From Cupriavidus pauculus (GTDB lineage: Bacteria > Pseudomonadota > Gammaproteobacteria > Burkholderiales > Burkholderiaceae), in contig NZ_VZOW01000010.1 in assembly GCF_008801835.1 (NCBI RefSeq), positions 103,070 through 167,069 of the forward strand: a stretch of DNA of 64,000 nucleotides, given 5' to 3'. Of this stretch, positions 8,496 through 16,794 are shown piece by piece. The position numbers were made by a program, and so were the translations under genes. The notes beneath the pieces were generated by a model. The model saw nothing but the letters and a program-made list of their open reading frames with translations, made no database searches and was not told the DNA's origin. Position 1 is the stretch's first letter. Each line of letters opens with the position of its first letter.

Positions 8496-10916
8496 ATGTC
8501 CTTACCCAAGCCGAAGCGTACCCCGATCGGTCAGATGCTGATTGCGGCCGTACTGGTGTCGACCGCCGCGCCCGGCGCACTCGTGATCGGCACGGCTCAC
8601 GCCCAAGCGGCCAGCACCGCGCAGAAGCTGGCGCCGCTAAGCTGGCCGCGCAACTTCGATGTGGCCAGCGACCATGTCGAGCTATACCAGCCGGAAATCG
8701 AAAAGTGGGACGGCAACCGGATCTCGGGTCGCGCGGCGGTGGCGATCGGCGCAAAGCAGGCGACGCCAACCTACGGGGTGGTGCGTTTCTCGGCGCAGGC
8801 AGATATCGACAAGCCGTCTTCGCTGGTGCAACTGTCCGATATTCAGATCGATAGCGTCGATGTGCCAACACGCCCCGACGCCGCCGACAAGATTCGCCAG
8901 GCGCTGATCGCCCGCCTGTCGCCAAAGGGCCTGACCGTGCCGCTCGAGGAACTGCAGGCCAGCTACGCGGTGTCCCAGCAACTGGCGAAGGCCGACCGCG
9001 TACCGGTGAAAAACGATGCGCCGCAGATCCTGTTCGCCACCACGCCGACGATTCTGGTGCATGTGGACGGCGACCCGGTCTGGCGCGCCGTGGAGGGCAG
9101 CAGTTATCAGCGCGCCATCAACAGCCGGGCACTTCTGTTGCGCGACGCGAGCAACGAGATGTGGCTGCAGGCGGCCGGTTACTGGTATCGATCGGAATCG
9201 GCGGGCGGGGCGTGGGAAGTCGTCGCCAGTCCGCCGGCTGCGCTGCTGGGCGCGGCCGGCAAGATCGCGGCGGCGACTGGCCAGCCCAAGCCCGATCCCA
9301 TGTTGCCGGCCGATGGCAAAAAGCCGGCGCGCGCGCCGGTCGTGCTGATGGCGACGCGGCCGGCCGAACTGATCATCACGACGGGCGAGCCGCAGATGAA
9401 GCCGGTGGGCGGCGCGGGGCTGCTGACGATGGCGAATGCGGACCACGCGGTCTTCGTCGATCCCGCGAACAATCAGACCTACGTACTGATATCGGGCCGA
9501 TGGTTTCGCGCCTCGATGCTGAACGGTCCGTGGGAATACGTGCCCGGCTCGCAGCTGCCGGCCGACTTCGCAAAGATCTCGCCACAGGATCCCAAGTCCA
9601 ATGTGCTGGTGTCGGTGCCCGGTACACCCCAGGCGCGCGAGGCGGAAATCGCCGCCACCATTCCGCAGACGGCGTCGGTGTCACGCAGCAAGGCGACCAT
9701 CGCGGTCACCTACGACGGCACGCCAAAGTTCGAACCTATTTCGGGCACGTCGCTGCACTACGCCGTGAATACCGGCACGCCGGTCATCGAGACCGACAGC
9801 TCGCACTATTACGCGGTCGCCAACGGCGTCTGGTTCACGGCCAGCGCGCCGGGCGGCCCGTGGCAGGTTGCCACCGAGGTGCCGTCGGCGATCTACACGA
9901 TCCCGCCCAGTTCGCCGCTGTACTACGTCACCTATGTGCGGATCTATTCGGTCACGCCGACGACCGTCGTGGTGGGCTACACGCCCGGCTATATGGGCGT
10001 GGTGGTGAGCCCGGATGGCACGGTGGTATATGGCACCGGCTACGTCTATCCGCCATACGTCGGCAGCTATTACTACGGCTATCCCGTGACTTATGGATAC
10101 GGCGCGGGATTCGGCATCGGCGTGGCCGAAGGGTTTGCGTTCGGTTTCGCGGCGGGCGCAATCTGGGGCGCGGCAGCGCCGTACTGGGGCCCGTACTGGT
10201 ATGGCGGCGCAAGCTTCGTCAATATCAATTCAGCCAACTTCTATGGCCGCTGGGGACAGGGTACGGTGACGCATGCCGAGGGCTGGAACAGCTGGACGGG
10301 CACGCAATGGCGCGGCACGGCCGGCGCCGGCTATAACCCGACCACCGGCGCGCGATTCCAGGGTAGCCAGGGCGCGGCATTCAATCCTTATTCCGGCAAC
10401 TTTGCGGCCGGCAGGCAGGGGTCGTTCGCCAATCCGTCCACCGGGCGCGAAGGCGCGACGCGCGGCGGCGTGGCCGGCAATCAATACACCGGCAATTACG
10501 CCGCGGGCCGTCAGGCCGCGGGCTATAACGCGCAGACAGGTCGTGTTGGCGCCGCCGAAGCCGGTGTCGCCGGGAACGCGCAGACCGGACAGTACGCCGC
10601 CGGCAGCCGCGGTTTCGTCGCCAATCCGAACAAGGACAACGCAGTGGTCTGGAATAACGGTAACGTCTATGCCGGCCACGACGGCAACGTCTACCAACAC
10701 ACGGACGGCGGATGGCAGAAGCACACCAGCAACGGCTGGGAACCTGTGCAACAGAACAGTGAAGTTCACAACCAGCTCGAACAGCAACGACAGGCGCGCG
10801 AAGTGGGCCAGCAGCGCTTTGGCAACGCTGCTGCCCAGCAGTGGCAAGGCAGGTTCGCGCAAGGCGCCGGCGGGCGATTTGGCGGTGGTGGCCACTTCCA
10901 CGGATTCCGTCGCTAG
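8496..10916 (+). CDS. Large secreted Gly/Tyr-rich repeat protein (carbohydrate-binding-like)
   Basis: An 806-residue exported protein; the signal peptide ends near THAQAAS-type residues around position 38. The middle (roughly 180-460) contains repeated PTPT/WFRASMLNGPWEYV-like units of the form 'YYAVANGVWFTASAPGGPW', which suggest a repeated beta fold. A Tyr/Gly-rich segment (YVYPPYVGSYYYGYPVTYGYG) follows, then a low-complexity tail with degenerate repeats built on GN.xTGxYAAGRQ. Similar Burkholderiales proteins are annotated as carbohydrate-binding family V/XII, but I cannot confirm that here. The start at 8496 has GGAG seven bases upstream. Function is unknown, probably cell-surface or periplasmic. 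Confidence 0.75.
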   Translation: MSLPKPKRTPIGQMLIAAVLVSTAAPGALVIGTAHAQAASTAQKLAPLSWPRNFDVASDHVELYQPEIEKWDGNRISGRAAVAIGAKQATPTYGVVRFSAQADIDKPSSLVQLSDIQIDSVDVPTRPDAADKIRQALIARLSPKGLTVPLEELQASYAVSQQLAKADRVPVKNDAPQILFATTPTILVHVDGDPVWRAVEGSSYQRAINSRALLLRDASNEMWLQAAGYWYRSESAGGAWEVVASPPAALLGAAGKIAAATGQPKPDPMLPADGKKPARAPVVLMATRPAELIITTGEPQMKPVGGAGLLTMANADHAVFVDPANNQTYVLISGRWFRASMLNGPWEYVPGSQLPADFAKISPQDPKSNVLVSVPGTPQAREAEIAATIPQTASVSRSKATIAVTYDGTPKFEPISGTSLHYAVNTGTPVIETDSSHYYAVANGVWFTASAPGGPWQVATEVPSAIYTIPPSSPLYYVTYVRIYSVTPTTVVVGYTPGYMGVVVSPDGTVVYGTGYVYPPYVGSYYYGYPVTYGYGAGFGIGVAEGFAFGFAAGAIWGAAAPYWGPYWYGGASFVNINSANFYGRWGQGTVTHAEGWNSWTGTQWRGTAGAGYNPTTGARFQGSQGAAFNPYSGNFAAGRQGSFANPSTGREGATRGGVAGNQYTGNYAAGRQAAGYNAQTGRVGAAEAGVAGNAQTGQYAAGSRGFVANPNKDNAVVWNNGNVYAGHDGNVYQHTDGGWQKHTSNGWEPVQQNSEVHNQLEQQRQAREVGQQRFGNAAAQQWQGRFAQGAGGRFGGGGHFHGFRR

Positions 10917-10966
10917 ACGCAGCCCTGGCGCTGCGCCGGCATCGCGCGGTCAGCGTGCTGCGCCTG

Positions 10967-12334
10967 TCAATGGCGTGCCGACCATTCCGTCTTTCGCACG
11001 CCGACGGCGGTGATCAGGCCATACGACGTAATGCCCAGCGCGACGCCGAGGAAATGGCCGTCCAGGCCCATTCCGGCCATATTGGCCAGCAACCAGCCGC
11101 CGCCCGCGGCCAGCGCGATGCGGCTCAGGCCGGCGATGATCGGCCAACGCATGCGTCCGGCACCCATCGACGCAAAGTACAGTGCCATGCCAAGGCCGAA
11201 GCCTCCAAACGCCGGCCCGACCCACGACAGCGCACGCGCAGCAATGGCCGCGACTTCCGCGTCGCGCGTGAACAGCCGTGCGAACTGCTCCGGCGCCAGA
11301 CCGACGGCCGCGCCCACGCTCCCGGCGATCAGCAGCGCAAGCAGCGCCCCGACCCACGCGGTGCGGCGCGCCGTATGCCAGTCGCCAGCGCCCACCGCGC
11401 GCCCGACCAGCGCGGTCAGCGCCGATCCCACGCCGAAGGCCAGCGGAATCATCAGGAATTCCAGACGCGCCGAAACGCCGTAGGCGGCCACCGCCGTGGT
11501 GCCGAAATGCCGCAGTTGCGCGGTCACAAGAATCGTCGTCAGATTGGCTACCGACGCCAGCGCGCACGCCACCAGTCCGACCGAAAGGATCCGGTAGAAC
11601 AGGGCACCCGACGGCCGGACGCGCAGGGTCGGCACGAACCCCGCACCGCCGCGGATCACCACCCACGCCATCGCCAGCGCCGCGCCCCACGACACCAGCG
11701 CCAGTCCCGCTCCGATACCGGCCAGGCCCATGCCGAGCGGCTCGGCAAACCACCATGACACGATCGGAAAGGCGATCCACATGCCGGCCAACACGCGCGC
11801 CGCCAACGCATGACGCCCGCCGCCGCGCAGCACTGACGCCAGCGTATTGGCCAGCCACGCGGGCACCGCGCCCGCACCGAACAGCCAGATGGCGTATTGC
11901 GCCGCCGCTTCGGCCGCCGTCGCGCCGGCCACTGCGCCGAACACTTCGCGCGGAAATCCGGCCAGCGCAATGGCAAACAGCAAGCCCGCCGTGACCGCGA
12001 TGATCAGCGCGTGGATCACCAGCGAAGAGGCGTCTTCGCGCTTACCGGCCCCCAGCGCGCGTGCGATGGCCGAGACCACGCCGCCGCCCATCGCGCCGGT
12101 GGACATCTGTTGCAGCAGCAGCGCAAACGGCAGCACCACGGCCCAGCCGGCCAGCGCCGACGTGCCTTGACGGGCGGCCAGCCACGTTTCGATCAACTGC
12201 GCGCCGGCCTGGAGAAAGGCCACCAGGCTGGTCGGCGCGGCCAGCACAGCAATGCGGCGCGCAATGTCGGCGGAGGAAATCGGTTCGGCCGGCGTCGCGG
12301 CACCGCCCAGGGTCATCGCCTCAGGCTTGCTCAT
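10967..12334 (-). CDS. MATE family efflux transporter
   Basis: A 455-residue inner-membrane protein with about twelve hydrophobic helices in two similar halves, typical of Na+/H+-coupled multidrug and toxin extrusion transporters (AQLIETWLAARQGTSALAGWAVV near the N-terminus; the family's usual substrates are cationic drugs). The ATG at 12334 follows AAGGAGG by seven bases and overlaps the end of the HxlR gene by 14 bases, so the two are translationally linked. The regulator probably controls the pump. It converges with the large secreted-protein gene. Confidence 0.88.
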   Translation of the reverse strand: MSKPEAMTLGGAATPAEPISSADIARRIAVLAAPTSLVAFLQAGAQLIETWLAARQGTSALAGWAVVLPFALLLQQMSTGAMGGGVVSAIARALGAGKREDASSLVIHALIIAVTAGLLFAIALAGFPREVFGAVAGATAAEAAAQYAIWLFGAGAVPAWLANTLASVLRGGGRHALAARVLAGMWIAFPIVSWWFAEPLGMGLAGIGAGLALVSWGAALAMAWVVIRGGAGFVPTLRVRPSGALFYRILSVGLVACALASVANLTTILVTAQLRHFGTTAVAAYGVSARLEFLMIPLAFGVGSALTALVGRAVGAGDWHTARRTAWVGALLALLIAGSVGAAVGLAPEQFARLFTRDAEVAAIAARALSWVGPAFGGFGLGMALYFASMGAGRMRWPIIAGLSRIALAAGGGWLLANMAGMGLDGHFLGVALGITSYGLITAVGVRKTEWSARH

Positions 12335-12863
12335 CGGCCGCCTCCTTGCTGGGAGCGTTTTCGACGGGCCGATCCTGGCCATCGACATCGCCAAATCTTG
12401 CGCGCAGATAACGGCCGGCCCCTGGGCCCGGCCGCACGCGCAGATCGTCCACGCCGATTGCGCTGCCGTCGGCCCGCGTCAGCCGACCGGCGACGATCTC
12501 GTTGCCCTCGCGCCGGTCTTCCAGCACCGTCAGCGGCCCCTTTTCATCGGCCAGCCAACGGTCGGCCCACGACTTGAGCGCCACGTAGACGGGAAAGAAG
12601 TCGCGTCCCATCTCGGTCAACTGGTACACATGGCGCGCGCCGCCGCCCGGCGCCGGCACTTTCGCCAGCAGCCCGTGCTCCACCAGCGTCTTGAGGCGCG
12701 CGCTGAGGATGTTGGGCGCAATGCCCAGATGCTTCTCGAATTCATCGAAACGCGAACTGCCGTAATACGCCTCGCGCATCAGCAGGATGGCCCAGCGCTC
12801 ACCCAGCATCGCCATCGAACGGGCGACAGGGCAGGGCATGCTGGCAAAGTCTGTAGGCGCCAT
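12321..12863 (-). CDS. HxlR family winged-helix transcriptional regulator
   Basis: A 180-residue protein whose first 110 residues are the HxlR domain: MPCPVARSMAMLGERWAILLMREAYYGSSRFDEFEKHLGI, then SARLKTLVEHGLL. A Cys near the N-terminus (residue 11), conserved in redox- or electrophile-sensing members, is present. The C-terminal extension of about 70 residues is not assigned. It is the first gene of a two-gene unit with the MATE pump, so it is probably an effector-responsive repressor of that pump. The upstream region (12864-12941) is short and AT-rich (CAAGTTTAGG..., GCTTGCAAATCGCAAGTG). Confidence 0.85.
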   Translation of the reverse strand: MAPTDFASMPCPVARSMAMLGERWAILLMREAYYGSSRFDEFEKHLGIAPNILSARLKTLVEHGLLAKVPAPGGGARHVYQLTEMGRDFFPVYVALKSWADRWLADEKGPLTVLEDRREGNEIVAGRLTRADGSAIGVDDLRVRPGPGAGRYLRARFGDVDGQDRPVENAPSKEAADEQA

Positions 12864-12941
12864 GGTCTCCCTTTTTTACTTTTGAAATGCAAGTTTAGGG
12901 AATCATAGCTTGCAAATCGCAAGTGTGCCGGGATTTTGTTT

Positions 12942-13862
12942 TTACGCGGCCGAGAACACCTCCAGCCCGGCGATCGCGTCGCGAAGGAATCCGATCAGGG
13001 CCCGCGTGGCCATCGACAGATGCGGGTTGGGCGTGGTGATGATGTAAAGCCGGTTTCCCAGCCCTTCGGGTTTCCAGTCCGGCAGCACCGGCACCAGCGA
13101 CCCGCGCCGCACATCGTCCCAGCCCATGTAGCGCGGCAGCAGGCTGATGCCGTGGCCCTGGCGCACCGCGTTCATCAGGAACGGAAAGTGTTCGGATTGC
13201 AGATAGGGTGTGATCTCGACATCCTCGCGTTCCGGCCCGCATGTCGAATCCCGACCCAGGGTCAATAAGAATCGTCTGGATGTGTATGGCGGGCACAGGA
13301 AGCGGCACGCGGTCAGATCGGCGGGCTTGTTCAGTAGCGGCACCCGGGCCAGATATTCGGGCGATGCGCACAGTTGCCAGCGGATCGCGCAGACTTCGCG
13401 CGCCACGGTATCGAGCGGCGGTTCGGACGTCACCTTCAACGCGACATCGATCTCGGCGGCGATCAGATCGGTGACGCGGTTGGCAAAGAACACGCGCAGC
13501 GAGATGCCCGGATGTCGTTCGGCAAACTGCAGCAGCAGCGGCGCGATGAACGCATCGCCAAGGCCGGTCGGCACGCTGACGCGCACGTGGCCGCGCAGGG
13601 TTTTGCCCAGACTGTCGATTTCGGCGCGCGCGGCGGCGACTTCCTGCAGGATGCGCAAGCCATGCTCATACAGCGACTGGCCCGCGTCGGTCATTTCGAG
13701 CCGGCGGGTGGTTCGCCGCAACAGCATCGTCCCGGCCTGCTCCTCCAACTGGGCCAACTGGCGGCTCACCTGGGAACGCGTGACGCCGCGCCGCCGGCCG
13801 GCTTCCGCCAGATTGCCGGCCTCGACGATATCCACAAAAGCTTGAACAAGATTGAGGTCCAT
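12942..13862 (-). CDS. LysR family transcriptional regulator
   Basis: A 306-residue LTTR. The N-terminal helix-turn-helix starts MDLNLVQAFVDIVEAGNLAEAGRRRGVTRSQVSRQLAQLE; the effector-binding domain occupies residues 90-300. It is divergent from the CoA ligase gene at 13992 with 129 bases between, the standard arrangement for an LTTR controlling its neighbour. An inverted repeat in that gap is a likely operator. The inducer would be the ligase substrate or its CoA ester, which is inference. Confidence 0.9.
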   Translation of the reverse strand: MDLNLVQAFVDIVEAGNLAEAGRRRGVTRSQVSRQLAQLEEQAGTMLLRRTTRRLEMTDAGQSLYEHGLRILQEVAAARAEIDSLGKTLRGHVRVSVPTGLGDAFIAPLLLQFAERHPGISLRVFFANRVTDLIAAEIDVALKVTSEPPLDTVAREVCAIRWQLCASPEYLARVPLLNKPADLTACRFLCPPYTSRRFLLTLGRDSTCGPEREDVEITPYLQSEHFPFLMNAVRQGHGISLLPRYMGWDDVRRGSLVPVLPDWKPEGLGNRLYIITTPNPHLSMATRALIGFLRDAIAGLEVFSAA

Positions 13863-13881
13863 GCGACGAATCCGAAAGCAA

Positions 13882-13895
13882 CGTCAAGTTTGACG
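13882..13895. promoter_or_regulatory. Candidate LysR operator in the divergent gap
   Basis: CGTCAA-GT-TTGACG is a perfect 6-bp inverted repeat, 20 bases upstream of the LysR start and about 97 upstream of the ligase start. Its TCAA-N2-TTGA core resembles LTTR half-sites. Binding is not demonstrated. Confidence 0.4.
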
Positions 13896-13991
13896 CAACA
13901 TTGTGATTCCGCTGGAAGGGATTGTCGATGCAGGCGCGCGTCGTTAAAGTGATCCGCTGCTAGTCATAAGGCAATTACAAGGAGACATCGC

Positions 13992-15485
13992 ATGGCCGCA
14001 GACCTCTGGTTCGAATCATTGCATCGCGCGGGCGCGGACGTACTGGATCGCGGCACGAGGCTGGCGGGCGGACTGGGGCAGTTGGGGTTGGGCGAGGGCG
14101 GCGTGGTGGCGGTGCTGCTTCGTAACGATCCCGTTTTTGCCGACGTGGTGTTTGCCTGCCGCACGGCGGGCACCTACTACTGCCCCATTAACTGGCACTT
14201 CACGGCCGAGGAAGTGCGATTCCTGCTGCACGATAGCGGCGCGCGCGTGTTGATTGCCGATGCCGATCTCCTTCCGGCCGTGCAGGCGGTGCTACCGCCC
14301 GGAATGGTGGTGTTGAGCGTCAATGGCGCGCACCCCGATGCAATTGAATATGAGCCGTGGCTCCAGACGCGAGCCCCCTACGACGGGCCGCGCGTTGCGC
14401 CGCGCGGGCACCTGGCCTATACGTCCGGCACGACCGGGCGGCCGAAGGGCGTGCTGCGCCAGCCCGTGCCGCTCGACCAGCTCGATGATCAGCTCGCCCG
14501 CATGCGGTCTGTCGTAGCCAAGGCGATCGGCATCGTTCCCGGATGCCGCGCGCTGATGTCCGCGCCGCTCTATCACAGCGCGCCAAGCGTATTTGTGCAG
14601 AATGCCTTGCAGATCGCGGAGCGGCTGGTCCTTACGCCGCGCTTCGATCCGGAGCAGGTCCTGGCGCTGGTCGAAAAGCACCGCATCGACGTGCTTTATC
14701 TGGTGCCGATCATGTACGTGCGGCTGCTGAAGTTGCCGCCGGAAGTGCGCGCCCGGTACGACCTGTCATCGATTCGCTTTGTGGCGTCGACCGGGTCGCC
14801 GTGCGCCCCGGAAACCAAGCGCGCCATGCTCGAGTGGTTCGGACCGGTGATTCACGAAACCTACGCGTCGAGCGAAGCCGGCATGATCACCGTGGCCACG
14901 CCTGCCGACGCGTTGTCGCGCCCAGGCACGGCAGGACGTCCCGTCGACGATGCCAGTATTCGGATCCTGAGTGAGGACGGCAAGCCGTGCGCGCCCGGCG
15001 AAGTGGGGCTGGTCTATGTCCGCCAGCCCGCGTATCCCGACTTCACCTATCTGAACAACGATGCGGCACGGCGCGCCATCGATGTCGACGGCCGCGTCGC
15101 GCTGGGCGACCTTGGCTATGTCGATGCCGACGGCTACCTGTTCATCTGCGATCGGGCCTCGGATATGGTGATTTCCGGCGGCGTGAACATCTACCCGGCC
15201 GAGATCGAGCATGAACTTGCGAACTATCCCGGCGTGGCAGATTGCGTGGTGTTTGGCGTGCCTGACGACGAATACGGCGAGCGACTGCATGGCGTGATCC
15301 AGCCGGTTGCGGGCGCCAGCGTCGCGCCTGAAGCGGTTGTGGAGTGGTTACGTGGGCGGCTTTCCGGCTTCAAGGTGCCGCGCACCATCGAGATCGTCGC
15401 GCAATTGCCGCGCGACGAAACCGGCAAGCTCGCCAAGCGGCGATTGCGCGATCAGCATTGGGCCGGCCGCCAACGGCGCGTATAG
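13992..15485 (+). CDS. AMP-dependent acyl-CoA synthetase/ligase
   Basis: A 497-residue member of the ANL superfamily that activates a carboxylic acid to its acyl-CoA through an acyl-AMP. Motifs in order: AYTSGTTGRPKG (P-loop, about residue 140), ETYASSEAG (A5-type), LGDLGYVDADGYLFICDR (A7/A8) and PRDETGKLAKRRL near the C-terminus with the catalytic lysine. GGAGA lies shortly before the ATG. It stands divergent from a LysR gene and upstream of a Bug receptor gene. Together they look like a small carboxylate uptake and activation module. The substrate is unknown. Confidence 0.88.
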   Translation: MAADLWFESLHRAGADVLDRGTRLAGGLGQLGLGEGGVVAVLLRNDPVFADVVFACRTAGTYYCPINWHFTAEEVRFLLHDSGARVLIADADLLPAVQAVLPPGMVVLSVNGAHPDAIEYEPWLQTRAPYDGPRVAPRGHLAYTSGTTGRPKGVLRQPVPLDQLDDQLARMRSVVAKAIGIVPGCRALMSAPLYHSAPSVFVQNALQIAERLVLTPRFDPEQVLALVEKHRIDVLYLVPIMYVRLLKLPPEVRARYDLSSIRFVASTGSPCAPETKRAMLEWFGPVIHETYASSEAGMITVATPADALSRPGTAGRPVDDASIRILSEDGKPCAPGEVGLVYVRQPAYPDFTYLNNDAARRAIDVDGRVALGDLGYVDADGYLFICDRASDMVISGGVNIYPAEIEHELANYPGVADCVVFGVPDDEYGERLHGVIQPVAGASVAPEAVVEWLRGRLSGFKVPRTIEIVAQLPRDETGKLAKRRLRDQHWAGRQRRV

Positions 15486-15584
15486 CCGCGGTCGATTGGC
15501 GTCGCCGATTGCCGCTTTCCAGAGCCCGCTTTCGAAGCGCATCGCCAACGCAACAAACAACAAAGAAGACACAGGAGACAACAC

Positions 15585-16556
15585 ATGAATCGAAGAATCT
15601 TGCTGATGCTGGCCGCCGCGCTCGGCGTCGCTGTCGCCGCGCCCGCAACGTTCGCGGCGTGGCCGGAGCGTCCGATCAAACTGGTTGTGCCTTACACGCC
15701 GGGCGGATCCACTGACCAGTTCGGCCGCGCGCTGGCCGAAGGCATGACGCGTGGGCTGAAGCAGCCAGTTGTGGTGGAGAATCGCCCCGGCGCCAATACG
15801 ATGGTCGGCACGCAGAGCGTGGCCCGTGCGCAGCCCGACGGCTACACGGTGCTGATGGGCACCAGCGCCAGCATGGTGCTGAATCCGCTGCTCTACAAGA
15901 AGACGGGATACGACCCGAAGGACTTCAAGGTCATCCTGATTGGCATCGAAGTGCCGTTGGTGGTGGTCACCAACAATCAGGTGCAGGCCAGCAACCTCAA
16001 GGACTTTGCCGCGTATGCCAAGGCAGCCGGCGGCAAACTCAACTATTCGTCGGTGGGACTTGGCAATCCGCTGCAATTGGCGACGGAAATGTTGAAGTCC
16101 GAACTCGGCATCGACATGACGCATGTGCCGTACAACGGCAGCGCACCCGCGTTGTCGGCATTGCTGGCCAACGATGTGCAATTGATGGTCGATGTGGTCA
16201 GCACATCGCTGCCGCATATCAAGGCGGGCAAGCTCAAGGCGCTGGCCGTGACCGGGCGCTCGCGGCTCGAGGTGCTGCCGAACGTGCCGACGGTGGCGGA
16301 AAGCGGCCATCCGAATTTCCATGCCGCGACATGGTTCGGCCTTGCGGTGCCCGCGCAGACCCCGCCGGAAGCCGTCGCCAAGCTGCAGGCCGCTGCGTCG
16401 CATGTCCTGACCGAAGCCGCGTTCCGCAACACGTTTAGCGCGCTGGGATTACTGGTGCAAGCGCCGCGCACCCAGGCCGAAATCGATCGCTACGTGGCTG
16501 CCGACCGCGAAAGCTGGGGAAAGGTCATTCGGGATAACCACATCAGCCTGGACTGA
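15585..16556 (+). CDS. Bug/TctC-family periplasmic solute-binding protein
   Basis: A 323-residue secreted receptor. The signal peptide ends at ATFA-AWP (residue 24), and the Bug fold signature follows: WPERPIKLVVPYTPGGSTDQFGR, then ENRPGANTMVGTQ. These proteins bind carboxylates for tripartite (TctABC) transporters. No TctA or TctB gene is adjacent, so it is an orphan receptor, as is common in Burkholderiales. It follows the CoA ligase by 99 bases and may be cotranscribed; GGAGA lies eight bases before the ATG. Confidence 0.9.
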   Translation: MNRRILLMLAAALGVAVAAPATFAAWPERPIKLVVPYTPGGSTDQFGRALAEGMTRGLKQPVVVENRPGANTMVGTQSVARAQPDGYTVLMGTSASMVLNPLLYKKTGYDPKDFKVILIGIEVPLVVVTNNQVQASNLKDFAAYAKAAGGKLNYSSVGLGNPLQLATEMLKSELGIDMTHVPYNGSAPALSALLANDVQLMVDVVSTSLPHIKAGKLKALAVTGRSRLEVLPNVPTVAESGHPNFHAATWFGLAVPAQTPPEAVAKLQAAASHVLTEAAFRNTFSALGLLVQAPRTQAEIDRYVAADRESWGKVIRDNHISLD

Positions 16557-16572
16557 CGGCTGAAACTGCGGG

Positions 16573-16654
16573 TGCCACTGCCACTGCCACTGCCAATGTC
16601 GATGTCGATGTCGATGGCGATGGCGATGGCGATGGCGATGGCGATGGCGATGTT
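16573..16654. repeat. Tandem hexanucleotide repeats
   Basis: Three to four copies of TGCCAC are followed by three NATGTC units and then six GATGGC units ending in GATGTT. All are hexamers sharing a related core, so the tract probably arose by slippage. It lies between the Bug gene and the ClC gene, outside any credible reading frame. Confidence 0.9.
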
Positions 16655-16794
16655 GGAAGTCGGTGGCGATGGCAGATGGCATCCAGCGGCAGTCGGCTGG
16701 CCGATGGGGCGTATAGTTCGGGGTGGTCGACGTGGTCTCGCTGCGTCGACGACTTCGCCCCCTTCAGTTCCACGCACGCTGCCGCATTCCCGCC

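Noticed and set aside
16449..16682. Minus-strand frame encoding HRHRHR repeats
   Set aside because: It arises only from the hexanucleotide tract and has no flanking gene signals.
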